DNA of 64,000 bases from Yinghuangia elevatio (GTDB lineage Bacteria > Actinomycetota > Actinomycetes > Streptomycetales > Streptomycetaceae): positions 1 through 64,000 of the forward strand of contig NZ_JBEZFP010000026.1 in assembly GCF_040649515.1 (NCBI RefSeq), written 5' to 3'. A program made the translations under genes and the position numbers. The notes under the pieces were generated by a model. That model made no database searches. It saw only the letters and a list, made by a program, of their open reading frames with translations, and had not been told where the DNA came from. Positions 49,325-58,164 of the stretch are shown one piece after another; position 1 is the first letter of the stretch, and every line of letters begins with the position of its first letter.

Positions 49325-50172
49325 CAGCGACAACCCTGTCCATGGCGTACTCGCCGTGCCCCAACGACACGTTCACGTTCCACGCGTGGGCGCACGGGCT
49401 GGTGCCGGACGCGCCCGAGGTCGATGTCACGTACGCGGACATCGACATCACCAACGACCTTGCCAGGCGCGGCGGTCTGGACATCCTGAAGATCTCGTAC
49501 GCCGCCCTGCCCTGGGTCCTCGACGAGTACGCCCTGCTGCCCTGCGGCGGCGCGCTCGGCCGCGGCTGCGGGCCGCTGGTGCTGGCCCGCGAGGCGCACG
49601 CGCCCGCCGACCTGGCGGGCCGCGTCGTGGCGGTGCCGAGCGAACGGTCCACCGCCTACCTGCTGTTCCGCCTGTGGGCGGCGCGGGCGATCCCGGGCGG
49701 GGCCGGCGAGATCCGGGTCATGCCGTTCCACGAGATCATGCCCGCGGTGCGCGACGGGGTGGTGGACGCGGGGCTGGTGATCCACGAGGCGCGGTTCACG
49801 TACCAGCAGTACGGGCTCGCCTGCCTCGCCGACATGGGTGAGGAGTGGGAGGCCGACACGGGTCTGGCGATCCCGCTGGGGGCGATCGTCGCCCGGCGCT
49901 CGCTGGACCTGCCGGCCCTGGCGGCCGCGGCGCGGGCGTCGGTGGAGCACGCGTGGGCGGACCCGGCGGCGTCGCGCGCGTACGTCCAGGAGCACGCGCA
50001 GGAGATGAGCCCGTCCGTGCAGGAGCGCCATATCGACCTGTACGTCAACGAGTTCACCCGCGACCTCGGCGACGAGGGCTACGCGGCGGTGCACGGCCTG
50101 CTGGGGCGCGCGGCAGACGCGGGGCTGGTCCCGGCCGTCCCCGCCCATCTGCTGGCGTTCCCGGGGCACTGA
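49321..50172 (+). CDS. mqnD: 1,4-dihydroxy-6-naphthoate synthase
   Basis: Converts cyclic DHFL to 1,4-dihydroxy-6-naphthoate in the futalosine pathway. The 283-residue protein has the MqnD signatures SMAYSPCPNDTFTFHAWAHG, TYADIDITNDLARRGGLDILKISYAALP, VPSERSTAYLLFRLW, FHEIMPAVRDGVVDAGLVIHEARFTYQQYGL. ATG 49321 overlaps the mqnB stop by 4 bases, so translation is coupled. mqnA and mqnC are not in the window. Confidence 0.95.
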   Translation: MTATTLSMAYSPCPNDTFTFHAWAHGLVPDAPEVDVTYADIDITNDLARRGGLDILKISYAALPWVLDEYALLPCGGALGRGCGPLVLAREAHAPADLAGRVVAVPSERSTAYLLFRLWAARAIPGGAGEIRVMPFHEIMPAVRDGVVDAGLVIHEARFTYQQYGLACLADMGEEWEADTGLAIPLGAIVARRSLDLPALAAAARASVEHAWADPAASRAYVQEHAQEMSPSVQERHIDLYVNEFTRDLGDEGYAAVHGLLGRAADAGLVPAVPAHLLAFPGH

Positions 50173-50182
50173 GGCCCGCGCT

Positions 50183-50219
50183 GCGGCCCCCGGCCCGGTT
50201 CGCGGGTCCGGGCGGCCGC
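50183..50219 (+). terminator. Probable mqn terminator
   Basis: GCGGCC (50183-50188) pairs with GGCCGC (50214-50219), with inner ccgg/cccg pairs extending the stem over a short loop. It lies 11 bases after the mqnD stop and before the convergent cold-shock gene. Confidence 0.5.
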
Positions 50220-50250
50220 GGGGCGGGCCTCGGCTCTTCGTCCTCGGGTC

Positions 50251-50634
50251 TCAGCTCTCTATCTGGTCCGCCACGGCGCGCAGCAGTTCGGCGACCTTGT
50301 GCGCGGTCGTCTTGTCCGGGTAGCGGCCCCGGCGCAGGGTGTTGGACACGCCGTCGAGCACCTTGATGACGTCCTCGACTATGACCGTCATCTCGTCGGG
50401 CTTCTTGCGCGTCGCGGCGACCACCGACGGACGCGGGTCCAGGACGCGTACGGACAGCGCCTGTTCACCCCGGCGGCCTTCGACGATGCCGAACTCGACC
50501 CGCATGCCGGGCTTGAGCGAGTCGACACCCTGCGGCAGCGCGGAGGAGTGGACGAAGACGTCGCCGCCGTCGTCGCGGGAGAGGAAGCCGAAGCCCTTCT
50601 CGGTGTCGAACCACTTGACCTTGCCGGTGGGCAC
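50251..50634 (-). CDS. Cold-shock-domain protein with C-terminal extension
   Basis: A 127-residue RNA-binding protein. The cold-shock domain fills residues 1-68, with RNP1 KGFGFLSR and RNP2 VFVHSS inside GKVKWFDTEKGFGFLSRDDGGDVFVHSSALPQG. A 58-residue helical extension follows (KKPDEMTVIVEDVIKVLDGVSNTLRRGRYPDKTTAHKVAELLRAVADQIES), absent from CspA of E. coli but known in actinobacteria. GTG 50634 follows GAGG. Roles in mRNA folding and translation are usual for the family. Confidence 0.92.
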   Translation of the reverse strand: MPTGKVKWFDTEKGFGFLSRDDGGDVFVHSSALPQGVDSLKPGMRVEFGIVEGRRGEQALSVRVLDPRPSVVAATRKKPDEMTVIVEDVIKVLDGVSNTLRRGRYPDKTTAHKVAELLRAVADQIES

Positions 50635-50819
50635 GGAGGACCTCGCCTGTGTCGGGACGTCGCCATCTGGACGGTCGGGACCGGAGCAGAACAGGGTGAT
50701 GCCGCGACGGGTAAGCGCATGACGCCCCCGTTCACCCACCCAGGCTAACGGTCGCGACCGACGCGGCACACGGGGATACCCGCGCGGGAACAGCCGCACG
50801 GGCCAAGTACCGTGGGGTG

Positions 50820-51074
50820 GTGAGCACCATCGATTCCTCCCGCACGGCGCCCCGCGAGGCGGGCCGCGCCGACACCGCGGTCCGCGTCGGCACGATCGTG
50901 TTCGCCGTCGGCGCCGTGGCCACCCTGGCGACCCTGACACCGTTCCTGATCGGCGCCGACGCGCTGCCCCGGGCGGTCTACCTGCTGAGCGTGCTGATGC
51001 CGCTCGGGCTCGCGGTCCTGATCGGCGGTGTCGTCGCGACGGCGCGCGGGCAGCGACGCAGCGTGCCCGACTGA
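50820..51074 (+). CDS. Small two-helix membrane protein
   Basis: An 84-residue protein, VSTIDSSRTAPREAGRADTAVRVG, then two hydrophobic helices (TIVFAVGAVATLATLTPFLIG and AVYLLSVLMPLGLAVLIGGVVATA). TACCGT (50808-50813) ends 6 bases before GTG 50820, indicating a leaderless mRNA; the adjacent GTG at 50817 would be too close. Function unknown. It is followed by about 150 non-coding bases up to the iron box. Confidence 0.65.
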   Translation: MSTIDSSRTAPREAGRADTAVRVGTIVFAVGAVATLATLTPFLIGADALPRAVYLLSVLMPLGLAVLIGGVVATARGQRRSVPD

Positions 51075-51227
51075 TCCGGCACGAGCCTCCGCGCGGTGCG
51101 ACCCGGCGTGCGTCCGTGTGCCGCGCGGGTGACTTGTACGCTGGGCGCGCGCCTCCGGGAAGCCGCGCACGCCTCTTGTGCCTTCCCCGATCGACCCTCG
51201 CTCGGGGCTGTGACTTTGCGTAACGAA

Positions 51228-51246
51228 TTAGGTTACCCTAACCTAA
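51228..51246 (+). promoter_or_regulatory. Iron box (DtxR/IdeR operator)
   Basis: TTAGGTTACCCTAACCTAA is a perfect palindrome with 8-base arms and matches the 19-base DtxR consensus at 17 positions, differing only in the centre. TAACCT inside it (51239-51244) is the likely -10 box, so iron-bound repressor would block the promoter. The downstream GTG is 5 bases away. Confidence 0.9.
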
Positions 51247-51250
51247 TCTC

Positions 51251-52204
51251 GTGGCAGCCTTGAATCCTCCGGTGAGTCCGACCGCGCCCGCACGCGGCTC
51301 CGACCGATGCGCGGTGGTCGCCCGCGCGCTGGGCGAGTCGGTGCTCGGCAGCGCCCCCGAGACCTGCGACGCCTGGCTGCTGATCGAGCACCCCGGCCCG
51401 TGGCCCGCGTACGACGCACCCCCCGGGCTGTCCCCCGAGGTCACCGAGTTCCTCGACCGTCTCCCGGCGTACCGCATCCGCCCACAGCTCATCCGACGCC
51501 CCGGCGCCCGCCGCCCGGTGCCGCCGCACCAGGTGTACGTCTCGTTCTCCGGCGGCTCGGTCGGCGGCGAGCCGTGGACCGAGCAGCGCGAAGTGGCGGA
51601 CCTGCGCGAGTTGTTCACCCTCGACCTGGGTGCGGTCTCGCGCGGCGAGCGGCCCGGCTGGGGCACCCCGCACGAGGAACCGGTGCTCCTGGTGTGCACG
51701 CACGGCAAGCGCGAGCCCTGCTGCGCGCAGTTCGGGCGGCCGACCGTGCGGGCTCTGCACGCGGCGTACGGCGACCCGGTGTGGGAGACCACCCACGTCG
51801 GCGGGGACCGCTACGCGGCCAACCTCGTCGCGCTGCCGCACGGCACGTACCACGGGCTCGTCACCGAGCCGGTCGCCGCCGAGGTCGGCGCGGCCTGCCT
51901 GCGCGGCGAGATCGACCTCGCGCACTACCGGGGCCGCATGGGCGTGCCCGCCGCCGTCCAGGCCGCGGAGTGGTTCGCCCGCAGCCACACCGGCGTCGTC
52001 GCGATCGGTGCGGTACGCCCGCTCGCGCACGTCGACCACGCCGACGGCGGTGCCACCGTCGACATCGACGCCGACGGGCAACTGCTCCAGATCACGGTGC
52101 GCACCGCACGTAGCGGCTGCTCGCGGCTCACCTCGTGCTCCCAGGGCACGGTCTCCGACCCGGACGAGTTCGTACTCGCGGAGCTACGCGAACTGACCGA
52201 CTGA
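51251..52204 (+). CDS. Sucraseferredoxin-like (thioredoxin-fold Fe-S) protein
   Basis: A 317-residue protein of the sucrase/ferredoxin-like family. The C-terminal half carries the cysteines expected for a [2Fe-2S] thioredoxin-like site: LLVCTHGKREPCCAQFGRPT and the late SGCSRLTSCSQG. The middle holds HTVGGDRYAANLVALPHGTYHG-like sequence. The iron box over its promoter says it is repressed under iron sufficiency, which is typical of siderophore-use or iron-sparing proteins, so ferric-siderophore reduction is one possibility. GTG 51251 is set by the -10 box and lack of Shine-Dalgarno. Confidence 0.85.
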   Translation: MAALNPPVSPTAPARGSDRCAVVARALGESVLGSAPETCDAWLLIEHPGPWPAYDAPPGLSPEVTEFLDRLPAYRIRPQLIRRPGARRPVPPHQVYVSFSGGSVGGEPWTEQREVADLRELFTLDLGAVSRGERPGWGTPHEEPVLLVCTHGKREPCCAQFGRPTVRALHAAYGDPVWETTHVGGDRYAANLVALPHGTYHGLVTEPVAAEVGAACLRGEIDLAHYRGRMGVPAAVQAAEWFARSHTGVVAIGAVRPLAHVDHADGGATVDIDADGQLLQITVRTARSGCSRLTSCSQGTVSDPDEFVLAELRELTD

Positions 52205-52240
52205 GCCCCGCAGTCCGGCGGGGGGCGCGCCGGCCCCCGG

Positions 52241-53122
52241 CTACTCGCCTGACTCCGCCTGCTTCCGCAGCAGCACCACCAGCAGGTACACCGCCGCGGC
52301 GGCGCCGAAGACGCGCGGCATCGTCGGGAGCAAGTCCTCGAAACGGTCCCATGCCTGACTGCGCGTCAGGTCCGTCCCGGCGCGATCGGTCGCCCGCAGC
52401 CACATCGCCGTGGCGAACCCCGCAACGGTCACGATCGGGATCGTGAAGCCCGCCATGCGCTTCTCGCCCAGCGTCCACAGGGCGGAAGTGAACGCGACCA
52501 GCAGCCCTATCACCACGACGACGGCCGACCCGACCATCGCCCCCACCACCAGCAGCACGATCGTGACCAGTTCGCGCACCGACGCGCGCAACGGCACGCG
52601 CTGCACCGGCTCGGGCCCGATGATCTCCTCGACGCCCTCCCACTGCGAGGCGCCGCCCGGGGCGATCCCGATCGGGTACGCCGGCCACCCGATCAGCCCG
52701 TCGCCCACCGGCGTGATCGGCGTCGCGCTCATCGCCTGCTCCTCGGAGCCGTCGCGCTGCGACGGCACGGGGCTGGCGTCGGGCCGGAACCCGATCTGCG
52801 CGGCGATGGTCGCGGTCCGCGAACCGCGCACGGCGGCCCCGCCGGACGCGTCCATCCCGGCACCCGCCTGCGCGGCGTGGCCCGAATACTCCGGAACGCG
52901 GAAGACCTCGTTGGCGACCACCGCATCCGGTGTGCCGAGCCGCGTCAGGATGCCCTTGACCGCCGCCGGGGTGTTGGCGTTGCCCCGCTCGCGCTCCTGG
53001 TCGATCTCACCGCGCAGCCTTTCGACCAGGCGTGCCCGGTCGGCGGGCCGCAGCTTGCGCTGCGCGGCGTCGCCGACTTCGCCCAGGTACTGGAGGACCA
53101 GACGGTCGCACTCGAAATCCAT
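52241..53122 (-). CDS. DUF1700-like membrane protein
   Basis: A 293-residue protein. The N-terminal helical part (MDFECDRLVLQYLGEVGDAAQRKLRPADRARLVERLRGEIDQERE...ILTRLGTPDAVVANEV) resembles the HAAS/DUF1700 prefix of actinobacterial membrane proteins. After a linker come four hydrophobic segments (VTIVLLVVGAMVGSAVVVVIGLLVAF; FTIPIVTVAGFATAMWL; PTMPRVFGAAAAVYLLVVLLRK). AAAGG precedes ATG 53122 by 8 bases. Function unknown; the prefix domain often accompanies PadR-regulated genes, but no PadR gene is adjacent. Confidence 0.72.
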   Translation of the reverse strand: MDFECDRLVLQYLGEVGDAAQRKLRPADRARLVERLRGEIDQERERGNANTPAAVKGILTRLGTPDAVVANEVFRVPEYSGHAAQAGAGMDASGGAAVRGSRTATIAAQIGFRPDASPVPSQRDGSEEQAMSATPITPVGDGLIGWPAYPIGIAPGGASQWEGVEEIIGPEPVQRVPLRASVRELVTIVLLVVGAMVGSAVVVVIGLLVAFTSALWTLGEKRMAGFTIPIVTVAGFATAMWLRATDRAGTDLTRSQAWDRFEDLLPTMPRVFGAAAAVYLLVVLLRKQAESGE

Positions 53123-53446
53123 GCCCGGCCTTTCGCCCCCACGACGTGCCTGATTCATCCTGATGGACCAGCACTCCAGCTTAGAACCGCGTCCCGGTCC
53201 GAGGGATCCTTTCCCCCGATCGGGGGAACCGGAACACCACGACGCAGGAACACCACGACTCGGGAACGCCTGTTCGCCGACGAACCGACGAGCCGACGTC
53301 GCGTCGACCCGTCGTCCCGTCCGGCCCGGAGACCCGTCAACCCGTCCGACCCGTCGACCACGCGACGGCCCCTGAGCCCCGCAGCCCGCGGCGGTGGTGC
53401 CGCTCCGCAGGTCGGTGCGGCAGGGTGAGCGGCTAACGTTGTCGGG
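53123..53446. other. Intergenic gap with GACCCGTC repeats and promoter
   Basis: The divergent gap carries repeated gacccgtc/aacccgtc words at about 53300-53370 and no gene. TAACGT (53434-53439) ends 7 bases before the ATG of the XPB-like gene and is its likely -10 box. Confidence 0.4.
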
Positions 53447-55912
53447 ATGACCATGTCGACCCACAGACCCCCGGACAGACCCGCCGGTACGCCCGGCGGG
53501 AGCGCGCCGCCGCGCACGCTCGCCGAGGATCTGCGCGGGCGCGGCGACGACGAGATCGCGCTGCTGCTCCGCGCGCGGCCCGATCTGACCACGCCGGTGC
53601 CGGTCGACCTGACGCAGTTGGCGACCCGGGCGACCACGCGCGCATCGGTCGCGCGCGTTCTGGAGCGGTTGGACCGGTTCACCCTCCAGGTTGTGGACGC
53701 CGCGGTCGTGCTGCCGGACGGGTTCGCGTACGAGGCGCTGTGCGAGCTGGTCGGCGACGTGCCGCAGCTCGCGGCCGCGGTCGAGACCTTGCGCGTACGC
53801 GCCCTCCTGTGGGGGCCCACGTCGTCGCTGCGCGTCGTGCGCACCGTGCGCGACCTCGCCGGCACCGCACCGGCCGGGCTCGGCCCGCCGCTGGCCGTGG
53901 CGCTCGGCGCGACCGGTCCTTCGCGGTTGCAGGAGGTGCTGGCCGACCTCGGTCTGCCGCCCACCGCCGATGCGGTGGGCGCGATCGCCGCGATGGCCGG
54001 CATGTTCGGCGACCACAAGGCGGTCGCCGCCCTGCTGACCCAGGCGCCGCCCGCCGCGCTCGAAGTGCTCGACAAACTGGTGTGGGGACCGCCCACCGGC
54101 AGCGTGCGCGGCGCCGACCGGCCGGTGCGCGCCGACGAGGCCAACAGCCCGGTCGAGTGGCTGCTCGCTCGGGGGCTGCTCGTGCCCGCGGGCCCGCAGA
54201 CCGTCGTCCTGCCGCGCGAACTCGCCCTCGTGCTGCGCGGCGGGCGCGTACACCGGGCCTTGGAGCCGACGCCGCCGGACATCGCGACGACGCCACGTGA
54301 TCCACAGGCTGTGGACGCCGCGGCCGCGGGCGCCGCGTTCACCGCCGTGCGGCAGGTCGAGAAGCTGCTCGAACTGTGGAGCACCGGCGGGCCCCCCGTG
54401 CTGCGCGCCGGGGGCCTGGGCGTACGCGACCTCAAGCGCGTCGCCGCGGCCCTCGACGTCCCCGAGGCCGAGGCCGCGGTGTGGCTGGAGTTGGCGTACG
54501 CGACCGGTCTGGTCGCGGGCGACGGCGAACCCGACGAGCAGTGGCTGCCGACTCCCGCCTACGACGTGTGGCGGGCCCGGCCCGTGGCGGAGCGCTGGGC
54601 GGCCCTGGCCGGCGTCTGGCTGGAGACCACGCGCGTGCCCGGCCTGGTCGGCACGCGCGACGACAAGGACAGGCCGGTCAACGCCCTGGGTCCGGGCATC
54701 GACCGCACCACCGCCCCCGAGGTGCGCCACGCGCTGCTCGGCCGTCTGGCCGACCTGCCGCCCGGCACCTCCGCACCCGCCGCCGACCTGCTCGCCGACC
54801 TGGCCTGGCACCGCCCGGTCCGTACCGCGCGGCTGCGCTCCGAACTCGCCGACCGCACGCTGGTCGAGGCCGAGTTGCTGGGGGTCACCGGGCGCGGCGC
54901 CATCGGCGGCGCGGGCCGCGCCCTGCTGAACGGCGAGCTGAACACCGCGGCCGAGGCGCTCGCGCCGCTGCTCCCGGTTCCGCTGGACCACGTGCTGCTC
55001 CAGGCCGACCTGACCGCCGTCGCGCCCGGCCCGCTCGTGGTCGAACTCGCCCAGGAACTGCACATGGCAGCCGACATCGAGTCGACCGGCGGCGCCACCG
55101 TGTACCGGTTCAGCGAGCCGTCCATCCGCCGCGCGCTCGACTCCGGGCGGACCGCCGCCGACCTGCACCGGTTGTTCGCGACGCATTCGCGTACGCCGGT
55201 ACCGCAGCCGCTCACCTACCTCGTGGACGACATCGCGCGGCGGCACGGACGCCTGCGGGTGGGTGCCGCATCGGCGTACCTGCGCTGCGACGACGAGTCG
55301 GTGCTGAGCGAACTGCTCGCCGACCGCCGCGCCACCGGGCTGCGCATGCGGCGTCTCGCCCCGACCGTGCTGGCCGCCGAGGGCGCTCCCGACGCGGTCC
55401 TGTCGGCCCTGCGCACCCTCGGGTACGCGCCGATGGCCGAGTCCGCGACCGGCGACGTCGTGGTGACGCGGCCCGACGCCCGGCGTACGCCGCCCAGGTC
55501 GCTGCCGCCGCGCGTGACCGGCGAGCCGCCCGCCCCGAGTGCGAGCCTGATCTCCGCCGCGGTGAGCACGATCCGGGCCGGGGACCGCGCGGCGGTCAGC
55601 CGCCCGCGAGGCCTCGGCAACGGCGAGGCGCCCGCCGAACTGCCGCGCACCTCCGCCGCCGAGACGCTGCTCGCGCTGCAGTCGGCGCTGGCGGACCGGC
55701 GGCCGGTGTGGATCGGCTACGTCACGCGCGAGGGCCGGGCCACGCAGCGCATCATCGTGCCGCTCGGCCTTGAGGGCGGGTACGTCACGGCGCAGGAGCA
55801 CACCGCCGGGGAGCTGCACACCTACCCGCTGCACCGCATCACCGGCGTCGAAGCCGTCGACGTCGCGGATGCCGCCGCCGACACGGAAACCGGCGCGGAC
55901 ACCGCCAAGTAG
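53447..55912 (+). CDS. XPB/Ssl2-like helicase-associated protein (no helicase motor)
   Basis: An 821-residue protein of the actinobacterial helicase C-terminal/XPB-Ssl2-like family. I see no Walker A or DEAH box. Winged-helix and WYL-like segments are present instead: DLTQLATRATTRASVARVLERLDRFTLQVVDAAVVLPDG near the N-terminus, an XPB-like damage-recognition region in the middle, and a C-terminal ALQSALADRRPVWIGYVTREGRATQRIIVPLGLEGGYVTAQEHTAGELHTYPLHRITGVEAV that matches WYL. It lies 2.3 kb upstream of a complete XPB helicase, a pairing I recall from actinobacteria, so a partnership in DNA repair is inferred. TAACGT 7 bases before ATG implies a leaderless mRNA. Confidence 0.85.
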   Translation: MTMSTHRPPDRPAGTPGGSAPPRTLAEDLRGRGDDEIALLLRARPDLTTPVPVDLTQLATRATTRASVARVLERLDRFTLQVVDAAVVLPDGFAYEALCELVGDVPQLAAAVETLRVRALLWGPTSSLRVVRTVRDLAGTAPAGLGPPLAVALGATGPSRLQEVLADLGLPPTADAVGAIAAMAGMFGDHKAVAALLTQAPPAALEVLDKLVWGPPTGSVRGADRPVRADEANSPVEWLLARGLLVPAGPQTVVLPRELALVLRGGRVHRALEPTPPDIATTPRDPQAVDAAAAGAAFTAVRQVEKLLELWSTGGPPVLRAGGLGVRDLKRVAAALDVPEAEAAVWLELAYATGLVAGDGEPDEQWLPTPAYDVWRARPVAERWAALAGVWLETTRVPGLVGTRDDKDRPVNALGPGIDRTTAPEVRHALLGRLADLPPGTSAPAADLLADLAWHRPVRTARLRSELADRTLVEAELLGVTGRGAIGGAGRALLNGELNTAAEALAPLLPVPLDHVLLQADLTAVAPGPLVVELAQELHMAADIESTGGATVYRFSEPSIRRALDSGRTAADLHRLFATHSRTPVPQPLTYLVDDIARRHGRLRVGAASAYLRCDDESVLSELLADRRATGLRMRRLAPTVLAAEGAPDAVLSALRTLGYAPMAESATGDVVVTRPDARRTPPRSLPPRVTGEPPAPSASLISAAVSTIRAGDRAAVSRPRGLGNGEAPAELPRTSAAETLLALQSALADRRPVWIGYVTREGRATQRIIVPLGLEGGYVTAQEHTAGELHTYPLHRITGVEAVDVADAAADTETGADTAK

Positions 55913-56070
55913 TCACCGCGACGCCGCCACCAGTGAGCGGCAATCGCGGCGCCGCCGCCGCTGAGCGTTAGTCGCCCACGCCGTCACGCCGTCACGCCGT
56001 CACCGCCGAACGACAACCGTCGACCGGCGCCCCCACAGCCACGTGCCGGGCGGTCCGCCCGGCACGCACG

Positions 56071-56988
56071 TCACATCTCGCGGCGGCCGACCCGCCACAC
56101 CGCGAGGGACAGCATCGTCAGCGTGACCAGCACCGCCACGATCGCCGGCCGTACGAACTCGCCCGGCGAGGCGTTCTCCAGGAGTTCGACCCCCGCGCCG
56201 CCCAGCGACGACGGCTCCCAGTCGCGCATCGGCTTCCACAGCCGCGGCAGGGGCGACAGCACGAGTGCCACGAGCGCGGCGCCGAACAGCGCCACGGGCC
56301 GCCGCAGGAACGCCGAGGCGCCCGCGACCAGGCCCAGCGCCATGAGCAGGTAGAGCGTGTTGAACAACGCGCCGTACAGGATCCGGTCGGTCGGCACCGG
56401 CCCCCAGAGCCAGCGCAGTTCGGCCCACACGATGCCCGTGGCCACCGTGTTCGCGATGCAGACGGCCGCCGCGCACACCGTCCAGCGCGGCACGACCAGG
56501 TCCCACGCCTGGCGGGTCCGGGTGCGGTAGAACGCGGCGAGTCCGGGGCGGTGGTCGACGGCGAGCGCCGCCGCGGCGATGCCGAGCGCGACGAACAGGC
56601 CGATCTGCCCGGACGCCGAGACGTACGCGGCCATGCCCTCGGGCGCGCCCATGTCGTCCGGCGGGTTGGCCCCGTCCGCGCCCAGTACTTCCAGGATGCG
56701 GTCCAGGTGCCGCACCACGAGCGGCCCCGCCGCGCCGAGCAGCGGGAAGGCGATGAGCAGGAGCAGCCAGCGGCGGGTGCGCGTGACGCGGAGGACTTCG
56801 AGGCGCCACAGGCCCAGCGGCCGACGTACGCGCGGCCTCGCGGCCTCTGCCGTACGTGCGGGTCCGCGCGCCTGCCCGGGGGCCGGCCCATGGGCCTGTC
56901 CGCGCGCCTGCTCGGCGACCGCCTTGGCCGCGGCTCTGGTCCCGGCGCGTCCGGCCGCGCTCAGCCGGCTCACGCTGCGCTCGCTCAT
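56071..56988 (-). CDS. ABC exporter membrane subunit
   Basis: A 305-residue membrane protein. A basic Ala/Gly/Arg tail (about 1-55) precedes six or so hydrophobic segments beginning RTRRWLLLLIAFPLLGAAGPLVV. Its ATG overlaps the stop of the ATPase gene by 4 bases, so the two form one operon and one exporter. No substrate is implied. Upstream 55913-56070 holds short tandem words (cgccgtcac) but no gene. Confidence 0.82.
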   Translation of the reverse strand: MSERSVSRLSAAGRAGTRAAAKAVAEQARGQAHGPAPGQARGPARTAEAARPRVRRPLGLWRLEVLRVTRTRRWLLLLIAFPLLGAAGPLVVRHLDRILEVLGADGANPPDDMGAPEGMAAYVSASGQIGLFVALGIAAAALAVDHRPGLAAFYRTRTRQAWDLVVPRWTVCAAAVCIANTVATGIVWAELRWLWGPVPTDRILYGALFNTLYLLMALGLVAGASAFLRRPVALFGAALVALVLSPLPRLWKPMRDWEPSSLGGAGVELLENASPGEFVRPAIVAVLVTLTMLSLAVWRVGRREM

Positions 56989-57935
56989 CGGGCCGCACCG
57001 GTGATCGACAGGAAGGCGCTCTCCAGGTCCGACTCCTCGGGCCCGACCGAGATGACGCGCGCGGCGCTGCGGTCCAGCACGCCGAGGATGTTGCGCTCGC
57101 CCTCGTCGACCGTGCGGGCCTGCACGCGGACCAGGCCGGGGCGTACCGACGACACCCGCACGACCCAGTCCTCGGCCGCGAACGTGCGGCACAGCGCGGC
57201 ACCGTCGTCGCGCAGCCGGATCAGCCACGTCGGCCGCATGTGCTCGGCGACCAGCTCGGCCACCGGGCCCTGGTAGATGAGGCGGCCCGCGCGCAGCACG
57301 CCGACCTGGTCGCACACGCGCTGCACGTCGGCCAGGATGTGGCTGGAGAAGACGACCGTGGTCCGGCCGCGCATGCCGGCGACCAGGTCCAGGACCTCGG
57401 CACGGCCGCGCGGGTCGAGGGCCGACGTCGGCTCGTCGAGGATCATCAGGTCCGGCTCGGCGACCAGCGCGGCGGCCAGGCCGAGGCGCTGCGTCATGCC
57501 GCGCGAGAACGACCCGGCCTTGCGGTCCGCGGCCTCGACGAGCCCCGTGCGGTGCAGCGCGGTCTTGACGCACTCCGGGCGCAGGTCCGGGTTGACCAGC
57601 CGTCCGGCCAATTCGACCACTTCGGCGGCGCTCAGCCAGGGTTCGAACTCGGGGACGTCGGTGCACACCGCCACCCGGTCCTGCGGGACCCCGAAGTCCA
57701 CCTCGCCCGCGTCGGCCCGCCGCATGCCGCTGATGAGCGAGAGCAGCGTCGTCTTCCCCGCGCCGTTCGGCCCGACCAGGCCGTAGACGCTCCCCCGGGG
57801 CACGGCGAGGCCGACACCGAACACGCCGGTGCCGCGACCGTAGTCGCGCGTCAGCCCGTGCGTACGCAGCGCAGGGCCGGACTCGGAAGCCGCGGGGGCA
57901 CCGGGGACACCCGGCAGCGGCGGAAAAATGGCCAT
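56985..57935 (-). CDS. ABC transporter ATP-binding protein
   Basis: A 316-residue ATPase. Walker A is GPNGAGKT (55-62), the signature is SRGMTQRLGLAAAL and Walker B is LMILDEPTSALD, followed by the H-loop SSHILADV. A C-terminal extension of about 80 residues (WLIRLRDDGAALCRTFAAEDWVVRV...) follows, common in DrrA/CcmA-type exporters. ATG 57935 lies 8-9 bases after TACCCT on the minus strand, again without a Shine-Dalgarno. Forms an exporter with the coupled permease gene. Divergent from XPB. Confidence 0.92.
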   Translation of the reverse strand: MAIFPPLPGVPGAPAASESGPALRTHGLTRDYGRGTGVFGVGLAVPRGSVYGLVGPNGAGKTTLLSLISGMRRADAGEVDFGVPQDRVAVCTDVPEFEPWLSAAEVVELAGRLVNPDLRPECVKTALHRTGLVEAADRKAGSFSRGMTQRLGLAAALVAEPDLMILDEPTSALDPRGRAEVLDLVAGMRGRTTVVFSSHILADVQRVCDQVGVLRAGRLIYQGPVAELVAEHMRPTWLIRLRDDGAALCRTFAAEDWVVRVSSVRPGLVRVQARTVDEGERNILGVLDRSAARVISVGPEESDLESAFLSITGAAR

Positions 57936-58164
57936 TGAATATCAGGGTAGGAGCGCCGGACCGAACCGTGGTTCCTCCTCAAGGAGGGGTCTTGCGCTCA
58001 TCCCTGCGCAGTACGGTTCCGTAGGGCTGCTTCCCCGGGTGAATATCGGCGATGCGGAGCGGTTTTCGGCCGGTTGGTCCGGGCGGGCGCAGCCGACCGG
58101 AACACAGTGGTCCCCGGGGTGGTTCACACTGGGAGTCCCCCATTCGCCGTAAGAGAGGCCCCGC

